DNA from: Desulfobacteraceae bacterium UBA2245
GTDB lineage: Bacteria > Desulfobacterota > Desulfobacteria > Desulfobacterales > UBA2245
Assembly (NCBI GenBank): GCA_002347265.1
Contig: DDYB01000016.1
Coordinates: 1 to 20,546, forward strand
DNA: 20,546 nt
Reading direction: 5' to 3'
Shown here: piece by piece, positions 1 to 8,065 of the stretch
Layout: every line of letters begins with the position of its first letter
How positions within the stretch are numbered: the stretch's first letter is position 1
Notes under the pieces: model-generated
The model's input: the letters and a program-made list of their open reading frames with translations, nothing else
What the model was told of the DNA's origin: nothing
Database searches by the model: none
Made by a program: the position numbers and the translations under genes

Positions 1-115
1 AGGCAAGGCGCGCGGCGATGCGACAAGCGCAGCATATTCAAGCATATGTGAGCATTGGCGAGAGCCGCGCAACGCTGCATGGTGGCCTCAGGTGCAGTTT
101 TTCAACAGCCTGTTA
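1..115. repeat. Right part of a small intergenic repeat (MITE/REP-like), cut by the window edge
   Basis: The block ends in TTTTTCAACAGCCTGTTA (98-115). Its body is rich in GCGC and GCATAT words, including two copies of GCATAT in the stretch 33-47. From memory, elements bounded by CAGGCTGTTGAAAAA and TTTTTCAACAGCCTG, with a similar body, recur between genes in deltaproteobacterial genomes. Only one end is visible here, so the matching left terminus and any target-site duplication cannot be confirmed. No reading frame in it looks like a gene. Confidence 0.45.
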
Positions 116-239
116 TACGGAGCCCGTCCCCATTTTTTACAGAATAGCTTCAATTCATTCCGAAAATCAACATGAAGCCGCCAAACGAATGGAAAGTCAC
201 AAACGCAGGGGCGCAGCGCTTCCGCCTCGTTTTAAAGCC

Positions 240-1043
240 TCAGGGAATCCTGTCTTCGCCGGCCTCGTGCAGCCGGTCCCCTTCACTCTCTGAAACAGTC
301 TGGAGCTTTTTGATATCGATGCCGCACCGCCGAATGAGAGTGCCCGCATCCCAGCCGGATACGCGCGCCCAGTGGTTCATCGAGAAAAACTGCGATCCGT
401 TGTGAAGGAGCTTGCCGAACAGATGCTTCCGGCCGTTTAACCGTTTGGCCTGAACCAGAAAGGTAAAGGCTCCGTGGCCGATAACGGCCAGGGCAGTGTA
501 AGGGTCGCTGCCGTATTTCCGGATTGCCGCCTCGAGCCTTTCCAGAAATATCCCCTGCGGCCGGGGAACGGGAACGATGCAATACGGATCTACGTGTATC
601 CGGCCATGCCCCTCGAAAAAGGCGGTTTTTTCCTTTTCCGGATAGTAATACCCTTCCGGCGGATCCGTCTTTTCCGCGGGAAGGCTGATGGCGTCTTCAC
701 TCTGAATCCAGACGGACTGCAGCCGCCGGTTCAGACGCGCCGCCAGGACCGCCTCGATAAACGCCAGGCGGGAACCGCTCGATCCTTCCTTGTATGCGGC
801 GATGATTTCACCGGGCACCAGATCCAGAATACCCGGAAGATCGGCTGCCGGAATCCGGATCCACCGTTCGGTGTGGGGATGCTGAATGCGGCAGCCTGCT
901 TGATTCAAGTCGGCCACGGTTTCCAGAAGCATCAATGGTTCCATAAAACCCACCCATTCCTTAAAGTCTGCCGGAAAGAGACCGCATCCATCGGTTTTTG
1001 CCGGCAGGACCGTCGATTTCAGCAAACCGTGATTTCGGAACAT
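240..1043 (-). CDS. Unrecognised protein, 267 residues
   Basis: I do not recognise this family. The frame encodes a soluble protein with no signal peptide, no membrane segment and no cysteine cluster. Composition is protein-like along its length, with ordinary alternation of hydrophobic and charged stretches, for example around residues 34-75 and 185-215. The ATG at 1043 has no clear ribosome site. An internal ATG at 944, preceded by AAGGA about a dozen bases upstream, would give a 234-residue protein, so the start is uncertain. It is divergent from the large exported protein at 1204 and shares the roughly 160-base upstream region. A long plus-strand frame overlaps it (474-1103), but that one is basic and proline/arginine-rich, as antisense shadows usually are, so I prefer the minus-strand gene. 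Confidence 0.6.
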   Translation of the reverse strand: MFRNHGLLKSTVLPAKTDGCGLFPADFKEWVGFMEPLMLLETVADLNQAGCRIQHPHTERWIRIPAADLPGILDLVPGEIIAAYKEGSSGSRLAFIEAVLAARLNRRLQSVWIQSEDAISLPAEKTDPPEGYYYPEKEKTAFFEGHGRIHVDPYCIVPVPRPQGIFLERLEAAIRKYGSDPYTALAVIGHGAFTFLVQAKRLNGRKHLFGKLLHNGSQFFSMNHWARVSGWDAGTLIRRCGIDIKKLQTVSESEGDRLHEAGEDRIP

Positions 1044-1067
1044 ACGCGCCGGCCGGATGGATCATCG

Positions 1068-1095
1068 TTGGCATCAGCTATAAACTACTTATATT
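1068..1095 (+). promoter_or_regulatory. Sigma-70-type promoter for the large exported protein
   Basis: TTGGCA (1068-1073) and TATATT (1090-1095) are separated by 16 bases, and each matches its consensus hexamer at five of six positions. The predicted transcript would start near 1102 and carry a leader of about 100 bases before the ATG at 1204. A TTGACA at 1100-1105 followed by TATACT at 1132-1137 has a 26-base gap and is less likely to be used. Confidence 0.45.
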
Positions 1096-1203
1096 TGATT
1101 TGACATGCAAGCTGTTTGATGAGATCGTTTTTATACTCTATAAAGTAAATCCATCTTCCGGATATTGACCACTTCCAACATATATTCTTCTAAGGAGGGC
1201 ATC

Positions 1204-4200
1204 ATGATAATCAAGGTCGGGCTTTCAAGAAGATATTCAGAAAAACGATCAGATTCATCGGCTATGATCAAGCGTCTCAAGCGGACAAAGACATGCCATT
1301 TTTTATTTCTCTTTTTATTTCTGACAATGGGTTTGTCCACGATGACTGCAGGATGGAGCCAACCGGCCCTGGCCGAAGAGGAACTGACAAATCCGGGCGA
1401 TACAAACCCCATCCAAAGCAACATGCTATTCCGCGACGAGGAACTTCTGGAATGGCATTTTCAGAGCGAAAACAGCCTTTGCGAACAGGACACATATCTT
1501 AAAAAGCCGGGCGCCGACGACCTGTCTTCATGGACGCAAACCAAACAAATCCAGTCGCTGAACTGCTCAACCTACAGCGGGCCCGGCATCATCGAAACCG
1601 GCCGGATTGATGAGCCCACACATGACCAGGTCGCACGCGTCATGCACCTTTCCAGCGGAAAGCTTGAAATCGCCCTGCTGGATCCGAAAAGGGGATTTAA
1701 CTCACCCGTAAGAAGCGCATCTCTTGCCGAGGACATGCCCTGGGCAAGGGATGAGTTTATGGATATCGCGGTGGGCGATCTCGACCTTTTTGTTGATGAA
1801 AACGGCTTCTACCATGATGAAATCGTCATTGCCCACGTGACCAGTTATACCAGCGGGACAGTATTGCAGGTGACGGTGCTCGACTACAACCTCAACACGC
1901 TTGCCGTCGGATCCATTCCATACCATACCAATTCCGATCCCGGAACCAGCAGGGGAGACGGAGTGGCGGTCGCCCTGGGAGATTTCGACGGCGACAGGAA
2001 GCTTGAGATCGCCGTCGCCACAAAGGAAGCCTACACCAAATGCACCGTTGCAATGGGAAGGCTGACCTACCATGATGCTTCCGGAACTTATTCCATTGAT
2101 TTCCAGAATCCCTACACTCATACATTCAGCCGTTATTACGACTGGAACTCCCTCGACCTGGCGGCCGGAGATTTCGCGGGAACCGGTAAAGCCCAGCTTC
2201 TCCTTGCTGAAGGAATCGGCACGTATCTCTTCGAAGCGGACTCATCCCTGAATGTAATTTACAAAACAAGTTACCTGCTGGTCCTCAGCTATTATGCCGA
2301 TTACATGAACGGCGGCGTGCGGATCAAACCCGGCCTGTTCCACTATGACCCGGCAAACGGATTTGACGTCAATCGAAGTCAGATCGCGTACGCCGTGCAG
2401 TGGAATCAGGATAACTGCTATGGCAGCTATTGGCCGTGTGATGGCAGTGCAAAAATTACGGTCGGAATTCTCGAATATGACGGACAATACCTTCACAGGC
2501 TGGCAGAGAAGGAAGATTATTTGCCGGGTGACATAGGAGCTCCAAAGGATGACGCCGATCTGTCGCTGGCGGTCGGAAATTTTGTGGGACACGGACAGAG
2601 CGGCGAGGCAACTTCTCCCACCATGCAGATTGCGGCCTGCGGCACAGTGACTCCAGGTGTGTACTCGTCGAGTCATTACTGGAGATTATGGACGGTGTCT
2701 CAGGACGCCAAGACGCTTACCGCGGTGTCTTCCCAGTGCGGGAAAGCCACTTATGGCGGATATCGGACCTATTCCGTTGTGGCCACGGACGCGGACGGGG
2801 ATTCCTGGCGTCTCGGTCCCCCGATTCACATGTCGGTCAAAGGACTTGCGCAACTGAACAATGTGATACAGGAACCGCCGAAGCATCTGGACTATCTTCC
2901 GACCAATCCCGACAGCCCCGAATCGGACTGGATCTGGGATGTAATCAACGTGAATACCAGCAAGGAATTTTATGTCGAGATGGGAGTCACCACTTCGGAT
3001 GCACTCACGACTACCAAGAAAAGCCAAAGCAGCTACGATATCGGCGGCGCAGCAAGCCTGGATTATCAAGCCACCGTCAGCGCGGGATTCTGTAAAATCG
3101 CAAGAGAAACCATCACCTCTTCCGCCTCTGTCAAGGCAGGCTATCAGTATGAAAGCTCGCAATCCCAGATCGACTCAAGCTACACGGAGGTTACCGAGAC
3201 GAAAAATGTATTCACTGAACTCGACGACTATCTTACCGGGAAATACCAGGATATGGACATCTGGCTCTACCCGATCTTGGGATACATGACCGATGATCCG
3301 GATAATCCTTACGGTTATTACCAGGTGGTCGTGCCCGGCGCCGAATTTCCCTTTGGAGGAGCCGGACTGGGCATAAATGAATACCATCCTCTTCATGAAA
3401 ATCACAACATCCTCTCCTATCCGCCGTATAATCCGGATCTGAACCGCATCTGGACCCCGCCGGACCTGGGATCATTTACCATACCCGGCAGCGAAGACCC
3501 GGTCACCGACATCATGAACTCACAGGAAAGCATTATTCTGGGCGGCACCAAAACGGATAAGAGCCTGACATTCACCACCAAAGCAGGGAGCGAGAGCGAA
3601 AAATCATACTCGAACACGCTCAGCGAGAGCCTCGACCTGTCCTTCAGCAGCAAAAGCGAAGTCAAGATTCCTGGAATCGCGAATGCCGAGGTCGACATTG
3701 CCACCAAATTCAATCTCAACAGCAAACAGAGCTGGGGAGGCAGCGAAACCGCGAAACAGGAAACATCCGGAACCAAGGGAATGAAGATCCTCAGCCCGGC
3801 CATGAGAGACGGAACCAAGGGATATGCGTTCACCTCGGCCGCCTATGTAAGTTCCGGCGGGGGAATGTTCAAGGTCGCCCATGCGGTCGATCCGCTCGGG
3901 TCGGTCAATGGCGAACTGTGGTGGAAAAAGCAGTACGGAAAAAAACCCGACCCGGCCCTGAATCTTCCCAACCGGTTCCTGCTTCACAAGATGCAGGGGG
4001 ATGAGCTCGAGGACTATTACATCCTCAATCCGAACGAGTCGAAGTACAACATCCGTGGCTTTTTTCTCAGAGACGGAGAGGTCAACCCCGTCACCGGAGA
4101 GCATGAGTACCTGTCCGGGAATCCCTCGGACGGCGACATCGTTCAGCTCTGCGTGCGGGTTTACAATTACAGCTTCGTGGACACCGGCCCCTTTGAGGTG

Positions 4201-4983
4201 AAGTTTTATTACGTCTTGTGGGATTGCCTCAGCGGCATGATGGTCGGAGAACCGGTATCTCAGCCGGGAATGACGGCCGAGGTATCGAATCTCAACGGAG
4301 TCATCACGCCCAACGGCGAGACCATGAAAGAGGTTTGCGTCAACTGGGATACGACCGGTCTGAATAATACGGGAGATCCGAATTACGGATACCGGTTCAT
4401 CGTTCATATCGATGAGAAAAACGAGGTGAATGAGATCCATGAAGGATGGAAGGATGCCGCGCTCAGCGTGGAGGCCGAAGGCGGCAACAACGTCGGATAT
4501 TTTCCGTGGAGCAACCCCATTTTTGTCGGTCCGCCGCCAACCGCCCAGGCCATGGCCAGGGAAATCCCGAAGCCGGTCATGGTGGAGGATGCATTGGCGG
4601 TTGAGACGGAGGGTGGATTGGAATCCACCGGAACGGTCTTTTTGAAAACCGGAGAACATTACCGGCTGCGGGCCCACATCAACACTGAAACCACCCACCC
4701 GCATAATTTTATCGCCCTCTTTTACGACGGTGATCCGAAGCAGGGCGGAACGCTGATTGCTTCCGAGCTCGTCAGAGGCCTGCCCCCGGGCGACGCCTAC
4801 ATCTGGACGACATGGACTCCGAATACGAGCGGCAAACGTGATATATGGGCGCACATTGTCGGAGACCTTCGTTATGCAGACCGTCAGAATGCCTGGGATT
4901 CCGTAACCGTTATGGTCAGTGATGCCGACGATGACAACGATTCCAGCCCCTGCTTCATTTCCACGGCCGGCTCAGGAAAATAA
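1204..4983 (+). CDS. Exported modular protein: FG-GAP/VCBS-like repeats, aerolysin-like segments, CARDB-like domains, short CFI-box tail
   Basis: The ATG at 1204 follows TAAGGAGGG with good spacing, giving 1259 residues; a TTG at 1165 is in frame but has no such site. A basic N-region, a Phe/Leu-rich core and Ala-Leu-Ala near residue 52 form a signal peptide. Acidic repeat motifs such as FDGDRKLEIA (near 260), with weaker copies near 191, 322 and 458, suggest an FG-GAP/VCBS beta-propeller. Residues about 597-670 and 787-866 are Ser/Thr-rich strands with alternating polarity. The second contains KIPGIANAEVDIA followed by a W-G-G-S-E-T stretch, resembling the insertion region of aerolysin/ETX-MTX2 proteins. 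Residues about 977-1046 and 1143-1239 look like CARDB domains. The last ten residues begin CFISTA, a short form of the CFI-box tail. Pore formation is inference; an adhesin or carbohydrate-binding role is also possible. Confidence 0.85.
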   Translation: MIIKVGLSRRYSEKRSDSSAMIKRLKRTKTCHFLFLFLFLTMGLSTMTAGWSQPALAEEELTNPGDTNPIQSNMLFRDEELLEWHFQSENSLCEQDTYLKKPGADDLSSWTQTKQIQSLNCSTYSGPGIIETGRIDEPTHDQVARVMHLSSGKLEIALLDPKRGFNSPVRSASLAEDMPWARDEFMDIAVGDLDLFVDENGFYHDEIVIAHVTSYTSGTVLQVTVLDYNLNTLAVGSIPYHTNSDPGTSRGDGVAVALGDFDGDRKLEIAVATKEAYTKCTVAMGRLTYHDASGTYSIDFQNPYTHTFSRYYDWNSLDLAAGDFAGTGKAQLLLAEGIGTYLFEADSSLNVIYKTSYLLVLSYYADYMNGGVRIKPGLFHYDPANGFDVNRSQIAYAVQWNQDNCYGSYWPCDGSAKITVGILEYDGQYLHRLAEKEDYLPGDIGAPKDDADLSLAVGNFVGHGQSGEATSPTMQIAACGTVTPGVYSSSHYWRLWTVSQDAKTLTAVSSQCGKATYGGYRTYSVVATDADGDSWRLGPPIHMSVKGLAQLNNVIQEPPKHLDYLPTNPDSPESDWIWDVINVNTSKEFYVEMGVTTSDALTTTKKSQSSYDIGGAASLDYQATVSAGFCKIARETITSSASVKAGYQYESSQSQIDSSYTEVTETKNVFTELDDYLTGKYQDMDIWLYPILGYMTDDPDNPYGYYQVVVPGAEFPFGGAGLGINEYHPLHENHNILSYPPYNPDLNRIWTPPDLGSFTIPGSEDPVTDIMNSQESIILGGTKTDKSLTFTTKAGSESEKSYSNTLSESLDLSFSSKSEVKIPGIANAEVDIATKFNLNSKQSWGGSETAKQETSGTKGMKILSPAMRDGTKGYAFTSAAYVSSGGGMFKVAHAVDPLGSVNGELWWKKQYGKKPDPALNLPNRFLLHKMQGDELEDYYILNPNESKYNIRGFFLRDGEVNPVTGEHEYLSGNPSDGDIVQLCVRVYNYSFVDTGPFEVKFYYVLWDCLSGMMVGEPVSQPGMTAEVSNLNGVITPNGETMKEVCVNWDTTGLNNTGDPNYGYRFIVHIDEKNEVNEIHEGWKDAALSVEAEGGNNVGYFPWSNPIFVGPPPTAQAMAREIPKPVMVEDALAVETEGGLESTGTVFLKTGEHYRLRAHINTETTHPHNFIALFYDGDPKQGGTLIASELVRGLPPGDAYIWTTWTPNTSGKRDIWAHIVGDLRYADRQNAWDSVTVMVSDADDDNDSSPCFISTAGSGK

Positions 4984-5012
4984 CCAGTCTCATGAGTTGA
5001 TGCCTTGACAGC

Positions 5013-5047
5013 AAAGGGGGCAGATAAACAAATCTGCCCCCTTTTTT
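5013..5047 (+). terminator. Rho-independent terminator
   Basis: GGGGGCAGAT (5016-5025) pairs perfectly with ATCTGCCCCC (5032-5041) around a six-base loop and runs into six T residues. An A-run on the upstream side pairs with the first Ts, so the hairpin could also act for the convergent minus-strand gene at 5137-5583. It lies 30 bases after the stop of the large exported protein. Confidence 0.9.
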
Positions 5048-5136
5048 ATGTCCCGGGCTGAGAACGGACCATAAAAAATTACCGTGGGCGCCGCTCAAAT
5101 TCCAGAGCGAATTGAGATCCGGTCTGGAAAACCGGG

Positions 5137-5583
5137 CTATTTCTCCCTGCAGTATATTTCGAACCAGAATTCACTCGGAACGTGGCCGGTTTCTTCGTCA
5201 TCGCAACCGGAATCGATGTTCACATGAATATTGCACAGGTGATTCCCTTTTTCGTAAGCAAAGGATGAGCTGCCGTGGCCATCGGCCTGATACGCTGGAA
5301 CGTATCTCCAGCCGTTCATGCAAAACATGCTCTCCATCGCTTCAAACGGATCCGGAATATCTTCAAGACCGCCCTGCCCCTTTAAGCAGAACGTGAAGGA
5401 TCTTCCATCTTCCATGCGATCAGGCAGTTTCACAGCAGACGCACCGACCTCTGTCCGGAACGTTTTTGTTGCAATTGAATGCAGTTCGCCAATCCATTTT
5501 GGAAATTCTGCATTGCCGGCCGCTTTACCTGCCGGATGCATTAAAACCAGAATGAGGATAAGTAAAATGGGGATTCTTTTCAT
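5137..5583 (-). CDS. Small exported protein of unknown function, 148 residues
   Basis: The protein starts with a clear signal peptide: MKR, then a run of Ile, Leu and Val, then a likely cleavage site around Gly-Lys-Ala-Ala-Gly near residue 23. The mature part is about 125 residues, acidic, and holds four cysteines plus one near the C-terminus, which suits a disulfide-bonded periplasmic protein. I recognise no family or catalytic motif. AAGGA lies about ten bases before the ATG at 5583. It converges with the large exported protein, and the hairpin between them may serve both. The gene appears to stand alone, because the next gene upstream on this strand is moeA-like, 170 bases away. Confidence 0.7.
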   Translation of the reverse strand: MKRIPILLILILVLMHPAGKAAGNAEFPKWIGELHSIATKTFRTEVGASAVKLPDRMEDGRSFTFCLKGQGGLEDIPDPFEAMESMFCMNGWRYVPAYQADGHGSSSFAYEKGNHLCNIHVNIDSGCDDEETGHVPSEFWFEIYCREK

Positions 5584-5716
5584 ATCCCGAGTTTCCTTGA
5601 TCCTTTGAGGCCCGTTCCAATCCCGGTCATTTCTTTCGATGAAAATTTCCTAGCCCAAAGCACGCCCGGTTCTTTCGTGTTTTCTGAATGACCCGGTGTC
5701 TTCTTTCAGAAAATCC

Positions 5717-5744
5717 TGCCGGCACCTGTGAACCCTTGCCGGCA
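5717..5744 (-). terminator. Possible weak terminator after the moeA-like gene
   Basis: Two copies of the self-complementary word TGCCGGCA (5717-5724 and 5737-5744) can pair across a 12-base loop just past the moeA-like stop. On the minus strand only a short T-run follows, so termination would be weak, or the hairpin may simply stabilise the 3' end. Confidence 0.35.
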
Positions 5745-5753
5745 AAAGCTATG

Positions 5754-7019
5754 CTATAAATCATCCAGTCCCGGAACGAGCAGCTGGACCGGCACGACAT
5801 CGCCGCTGCGCAAGGCATCCTTGCCTTCCGGAATGCAGACAAGGCCGCTGGCGCCGGCAATCGCCTGAAGGCGGCTTGTGTTCCGATAAAGCGCAACCGT
5901 ATAATGGCCGCATCCGTCGGGGGTTATGACGACATCCTTGAATTCCGTCCATGCCGGGTGGCGGCTTTTCACGTCTTCGGCCAGTCTGGCATGCACAATC
6001 TGAAGCGGGGAACGGGTTTCGCCGCCCATGCGAAACAGCGCGGGCAATGCCAGCTGAAGAAAGGCCATCTTATTACTGGAAGGCCCGCCCGGCAGACAGA
6101 ATACCGGCGTGTTCCCCCATATTCCGAAGGCGCTGCCCTTGCCCGGGCCCATGCGAAGGTAGTGGAACCGCTTTTGCCAGCCCAGTGTGTTCAACACCCC
6201 GATGACCAGGTCGCGTTCGCTCCCCAGGGCGCCTCCGCTGGTCAGTATGACGTCCGCCTCGGCCAAATGCCCTTGCAGATCCCGAGCGATGGCGTCTTCA
6301 TTATCCGCCACAATGGAAGTCACACTGGAAATCCCGAAAAAATCCAGCCAGGCTTTGATGGTGACCATATTGCTGGCATAAAGCTGGCCGGCTTGCAGTT
6401 TTTCACCAGGCGCCGCCACCTCGTCGCCGACGCTGACAATCGCCACCCGCGGCCGACGGAAAACCCTTATCCCGGTGATGCCCGCTGCCGCCGCCAGCCC
6501 CAGGCGACCGGGAAAGAGCCTTTCTCCTTTCCTGACAATTGTCGCGCCGGCTTCCACCTCGACGCCGGCGCGCAGTATATTCCGCCCCGCCCCGGCATCC
6601 GCTTGAATGAAGACCGCTTCCGGCAATGCTTCCTCGCAGAACTCGATGGAAACCACGGCATCCGTTCCGTCCGGTATTGGCGAGCCGGAGCATACCTTGA
6701 CCGCAGAGCCGTCTGCTACATGCCCCTCGTATCCGCCGCCGGCAAACGCGGATCCGGCCACCTTCAGGCGCACCGGTTTTCGCCTGCCGGCATAAGCCAC
6801 ATCAGCGGACCTGACGGCAAAGCCGTCCTTGAGCGACACATCCACCAAAGGATAGCTCACCCGCGCCGTCAGGTCGGCGGCGGCAACCCGGCATACGCAC
6901 CGGTCGAGCGAAAGCGTCTCCTCGCCCACCGGCCGGACGCCGGCTCGAATGATATCGAGAGCTTCCCGGTAGCCGATATATCCGGTTCCTTCATCTATCT
7001 CGTTAACCTCGGTCTTCAC
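5754..7019 (-). CDS. MoeA-like molybdopterin molybdenumtransferase, divergent paralog
   Basis: This 421-residue protein has the full MoeA layout: an N-terminal domain around residues 15-60, a MoeA-type linker (SGSPIPDGTDAVV near 111-123), the MogA-like domain (about 190-330, starting RRPRVAIVSVGDE) and a C-terminal beta-barrel domain (about 340-415). MoeA inserts molybdate or tungstate into adenylylated molybdopterin. Key motifs differ from the family norm. DNSAMDGYA reads DVSLKDGFA (60-68). SGGVSVG reads SGGALGSERD (261-270). KPGKP reads GPGKG (291-295). LPGNPVS reads LPGGPSS (309-315). This suggests a specialised paralog rather than the housekeeping enzyme. The start is GTG at 7019, after GGAAGGG. 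It is last in a DUF364-xdhC-moeA operon, 144 bases after xdhC. Likely products also include a sensor or cofactor-handling protein derived from MoeA. Confidence 0.88.
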   Translation of the reverse strand: MKTEVNEIDEGTGYIGYREALDIIRAGVRPVGEETLSLDRCVCRVAAADLTARVSYPLVDVSLKDGFAVRSADVAYAGRRKPVRLKVAGSAFAGGGYEGHVADGSAVKVCSGSPIPDGTDAVVSIEFCEEALPEAVFIQADAGAGRNILRAGVEVEAGATIVRKGERLFPGRLGLAAAAGITGIRVFRRPRVAIVSVGDEVAAPGEKLQAGQLYASNMVTIKAWLDFFGISSVTSIVADNEDAIARDLQGHLAEADVILTSGGALGSERDLVIGVLNTLGWQKRFHYLRMGPGKGSAFGIWGNTPVFCLPGGPSSNKMAFLQLALPALFRMGGETRSPLQIVHARLAEDVKSRHPAWTEFKDVVITPDGCGHYTVALYRNTSRLQAIAGASGLVCIPEGKDALRSGDVVPVQLLVPGLDDL

Positions 7020-7163
7020 GGATACCCTTCCAGTTTAAACTATTCCTGATTGCGCGATTCGCCGCCGGCACATCCGGCATCTCTGCGGCAGGCAGCTGCT
7101 TCGGAAACATGGCGCCCGCGTGTTGCAACAACTGAAACAGAATGACGGTCGTCAACCCCGGCG

Positions 7164-7988
7164 TCAGGGACGGATCAGTTTGCTCCAGTCGCGGCGCATG
7201 TGGGTCAGGCTGCCGCCTCGGCAGACGAGGATGATTTCGGCCAGTATCGACAGGGCGATCTCCTGAGGCTGGTTGCGGCCGATTGACAATCCCACCGGGC
7301 AATAGAGCCGGTTATCGACAATTCCGCCGCGATTCCGGATGTTCTCGATCAGCACGCGGGCCTTGTTCGGACTTCCCACCATGCCGATATACGGGATGTC
7401 CTTGTTGGGCAGCAGCGCTTCCAGCACGACCTCGTCATGCTCGTGGCCATAGGTCATGATCACGCAGTAGCTTAAAGCCGAAAGCTCGATATGCGCGAAA
7501 ATTTCATCAAAGGGAGCACAGATTCGAGCCGCGGCACCGGGGAAGCGTTCGGGCGTCAGAAACTCCGGCCGGTCGTCATAGACCCGGAAGGGCATTTCCA
7601 CGGCATCGCACAGCCGCGCCAGGCACTGTCCGATATGGCCGGCGCCGAAGATGACCAGTTCGGGTTCGGGCACAATCGGCTCGATAAAGACGGTCAGCGC
7701 GCCGCCGCATGCCCCCAGAGGGCGATCCCCGGCAACCCACTCGTGGCCTTCGTCCAGTGAAACAAAGCGCTGGGTGATGCAGGTCCGCTCCGCAATGGCC
7801 TTGAGGGCCAGTTCGATGCACCGCTGCTCGGCCGTGCCTCCCCCCACCGATCCGGCGCTCTGGCCGTTCCTGTTCACCGCCATTTTGGCGCCGGTCTTGC
7901 GCGGTGTGAAGCCCTGCGCGGCAATGATCGTCACGATCGCGCAGGGAATGCCCTTTGACCGCCATTCAACCAGACGTTCAAGCCACAT
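7164..7988 (-). CDS. XdhC/CoxF-family molybdenum cofactor maturation protein
   Basis: XdhC proteins bind molybdenum cofactor, protect it during sulfuration and pass it to xanthine dehydrogenase-type hydroxylases. This 274-residue copy has the N-terminal XdhC_CoxI domain, with TPRKTGAKMAV (28-38) and GSVGGGTAE (46-54) matching the usual PRxxGAKM and GxIGGGxLE motifs. A GACGG (92-96) stands where many members have MxCGG. The C-terminal Rossmann domain begins FGAGHIG (114-120) and continues with YIGMVGS (200-206) and CPVGLSIG (230-237). A GAGGAGG ribosome site lies close to the ATG at 7988. The gene sits between DUF364 and moeA-like genes on the same strand. No molybdenum hydroxylase is in the window, so its client enzyme is unknown. 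Confidence 0.92.
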   Translation of the reverse strand: MWLERLVEWRSKGIPCAIVTIIAAQGFTPRKTGAKMAVNRNGQSAGSVGGGTAEQRCIELALKAIAERTCITQRFVSLDEGHEWVAGDRPLGACGGALTVFIEPIVPEPELVIFGAGHIGQCLARLCDAVEMPFRVYDDRPEFLTPERFPGAAARICAPFDEIFAHIELSALSYCVIMTYGHEHDEVVLEALLPNKDIPYIGMVGSPNKARVLIENIRNRGGIVDNRLYCPVGLSIGRNQPQEIALSILAEIILVCRGGSLTHMRRDWSKLIRP

Positions 7989-8065
7989 AGCCGCCTCCTC
8001 TGTTTAACATCAATACCCGCATTTTCCGGCTGCGTCTCCGTCATCGTCCCGCCTGCACAGGAAAA

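Noticed and set aside
474..1103. 209-codon plus-strand frame
   Set aside because: It lies opposite the 267-residue minus-strand gene, is arginine/proline-rich and lacks a ribosome site. It is most likely an antisense shadow.
3604..4854. 416-codon minus-strand frame
   Set aside because: It is wholly antisense to the large exported protein, whose domains and signal peptide are clear. Its composition is histidine/arginine-rich with no motif.
5904..7049. 381-codon plus-strand frame
   Set aside because: It is antisense to the moeA-like gene and has no recognisable domain.
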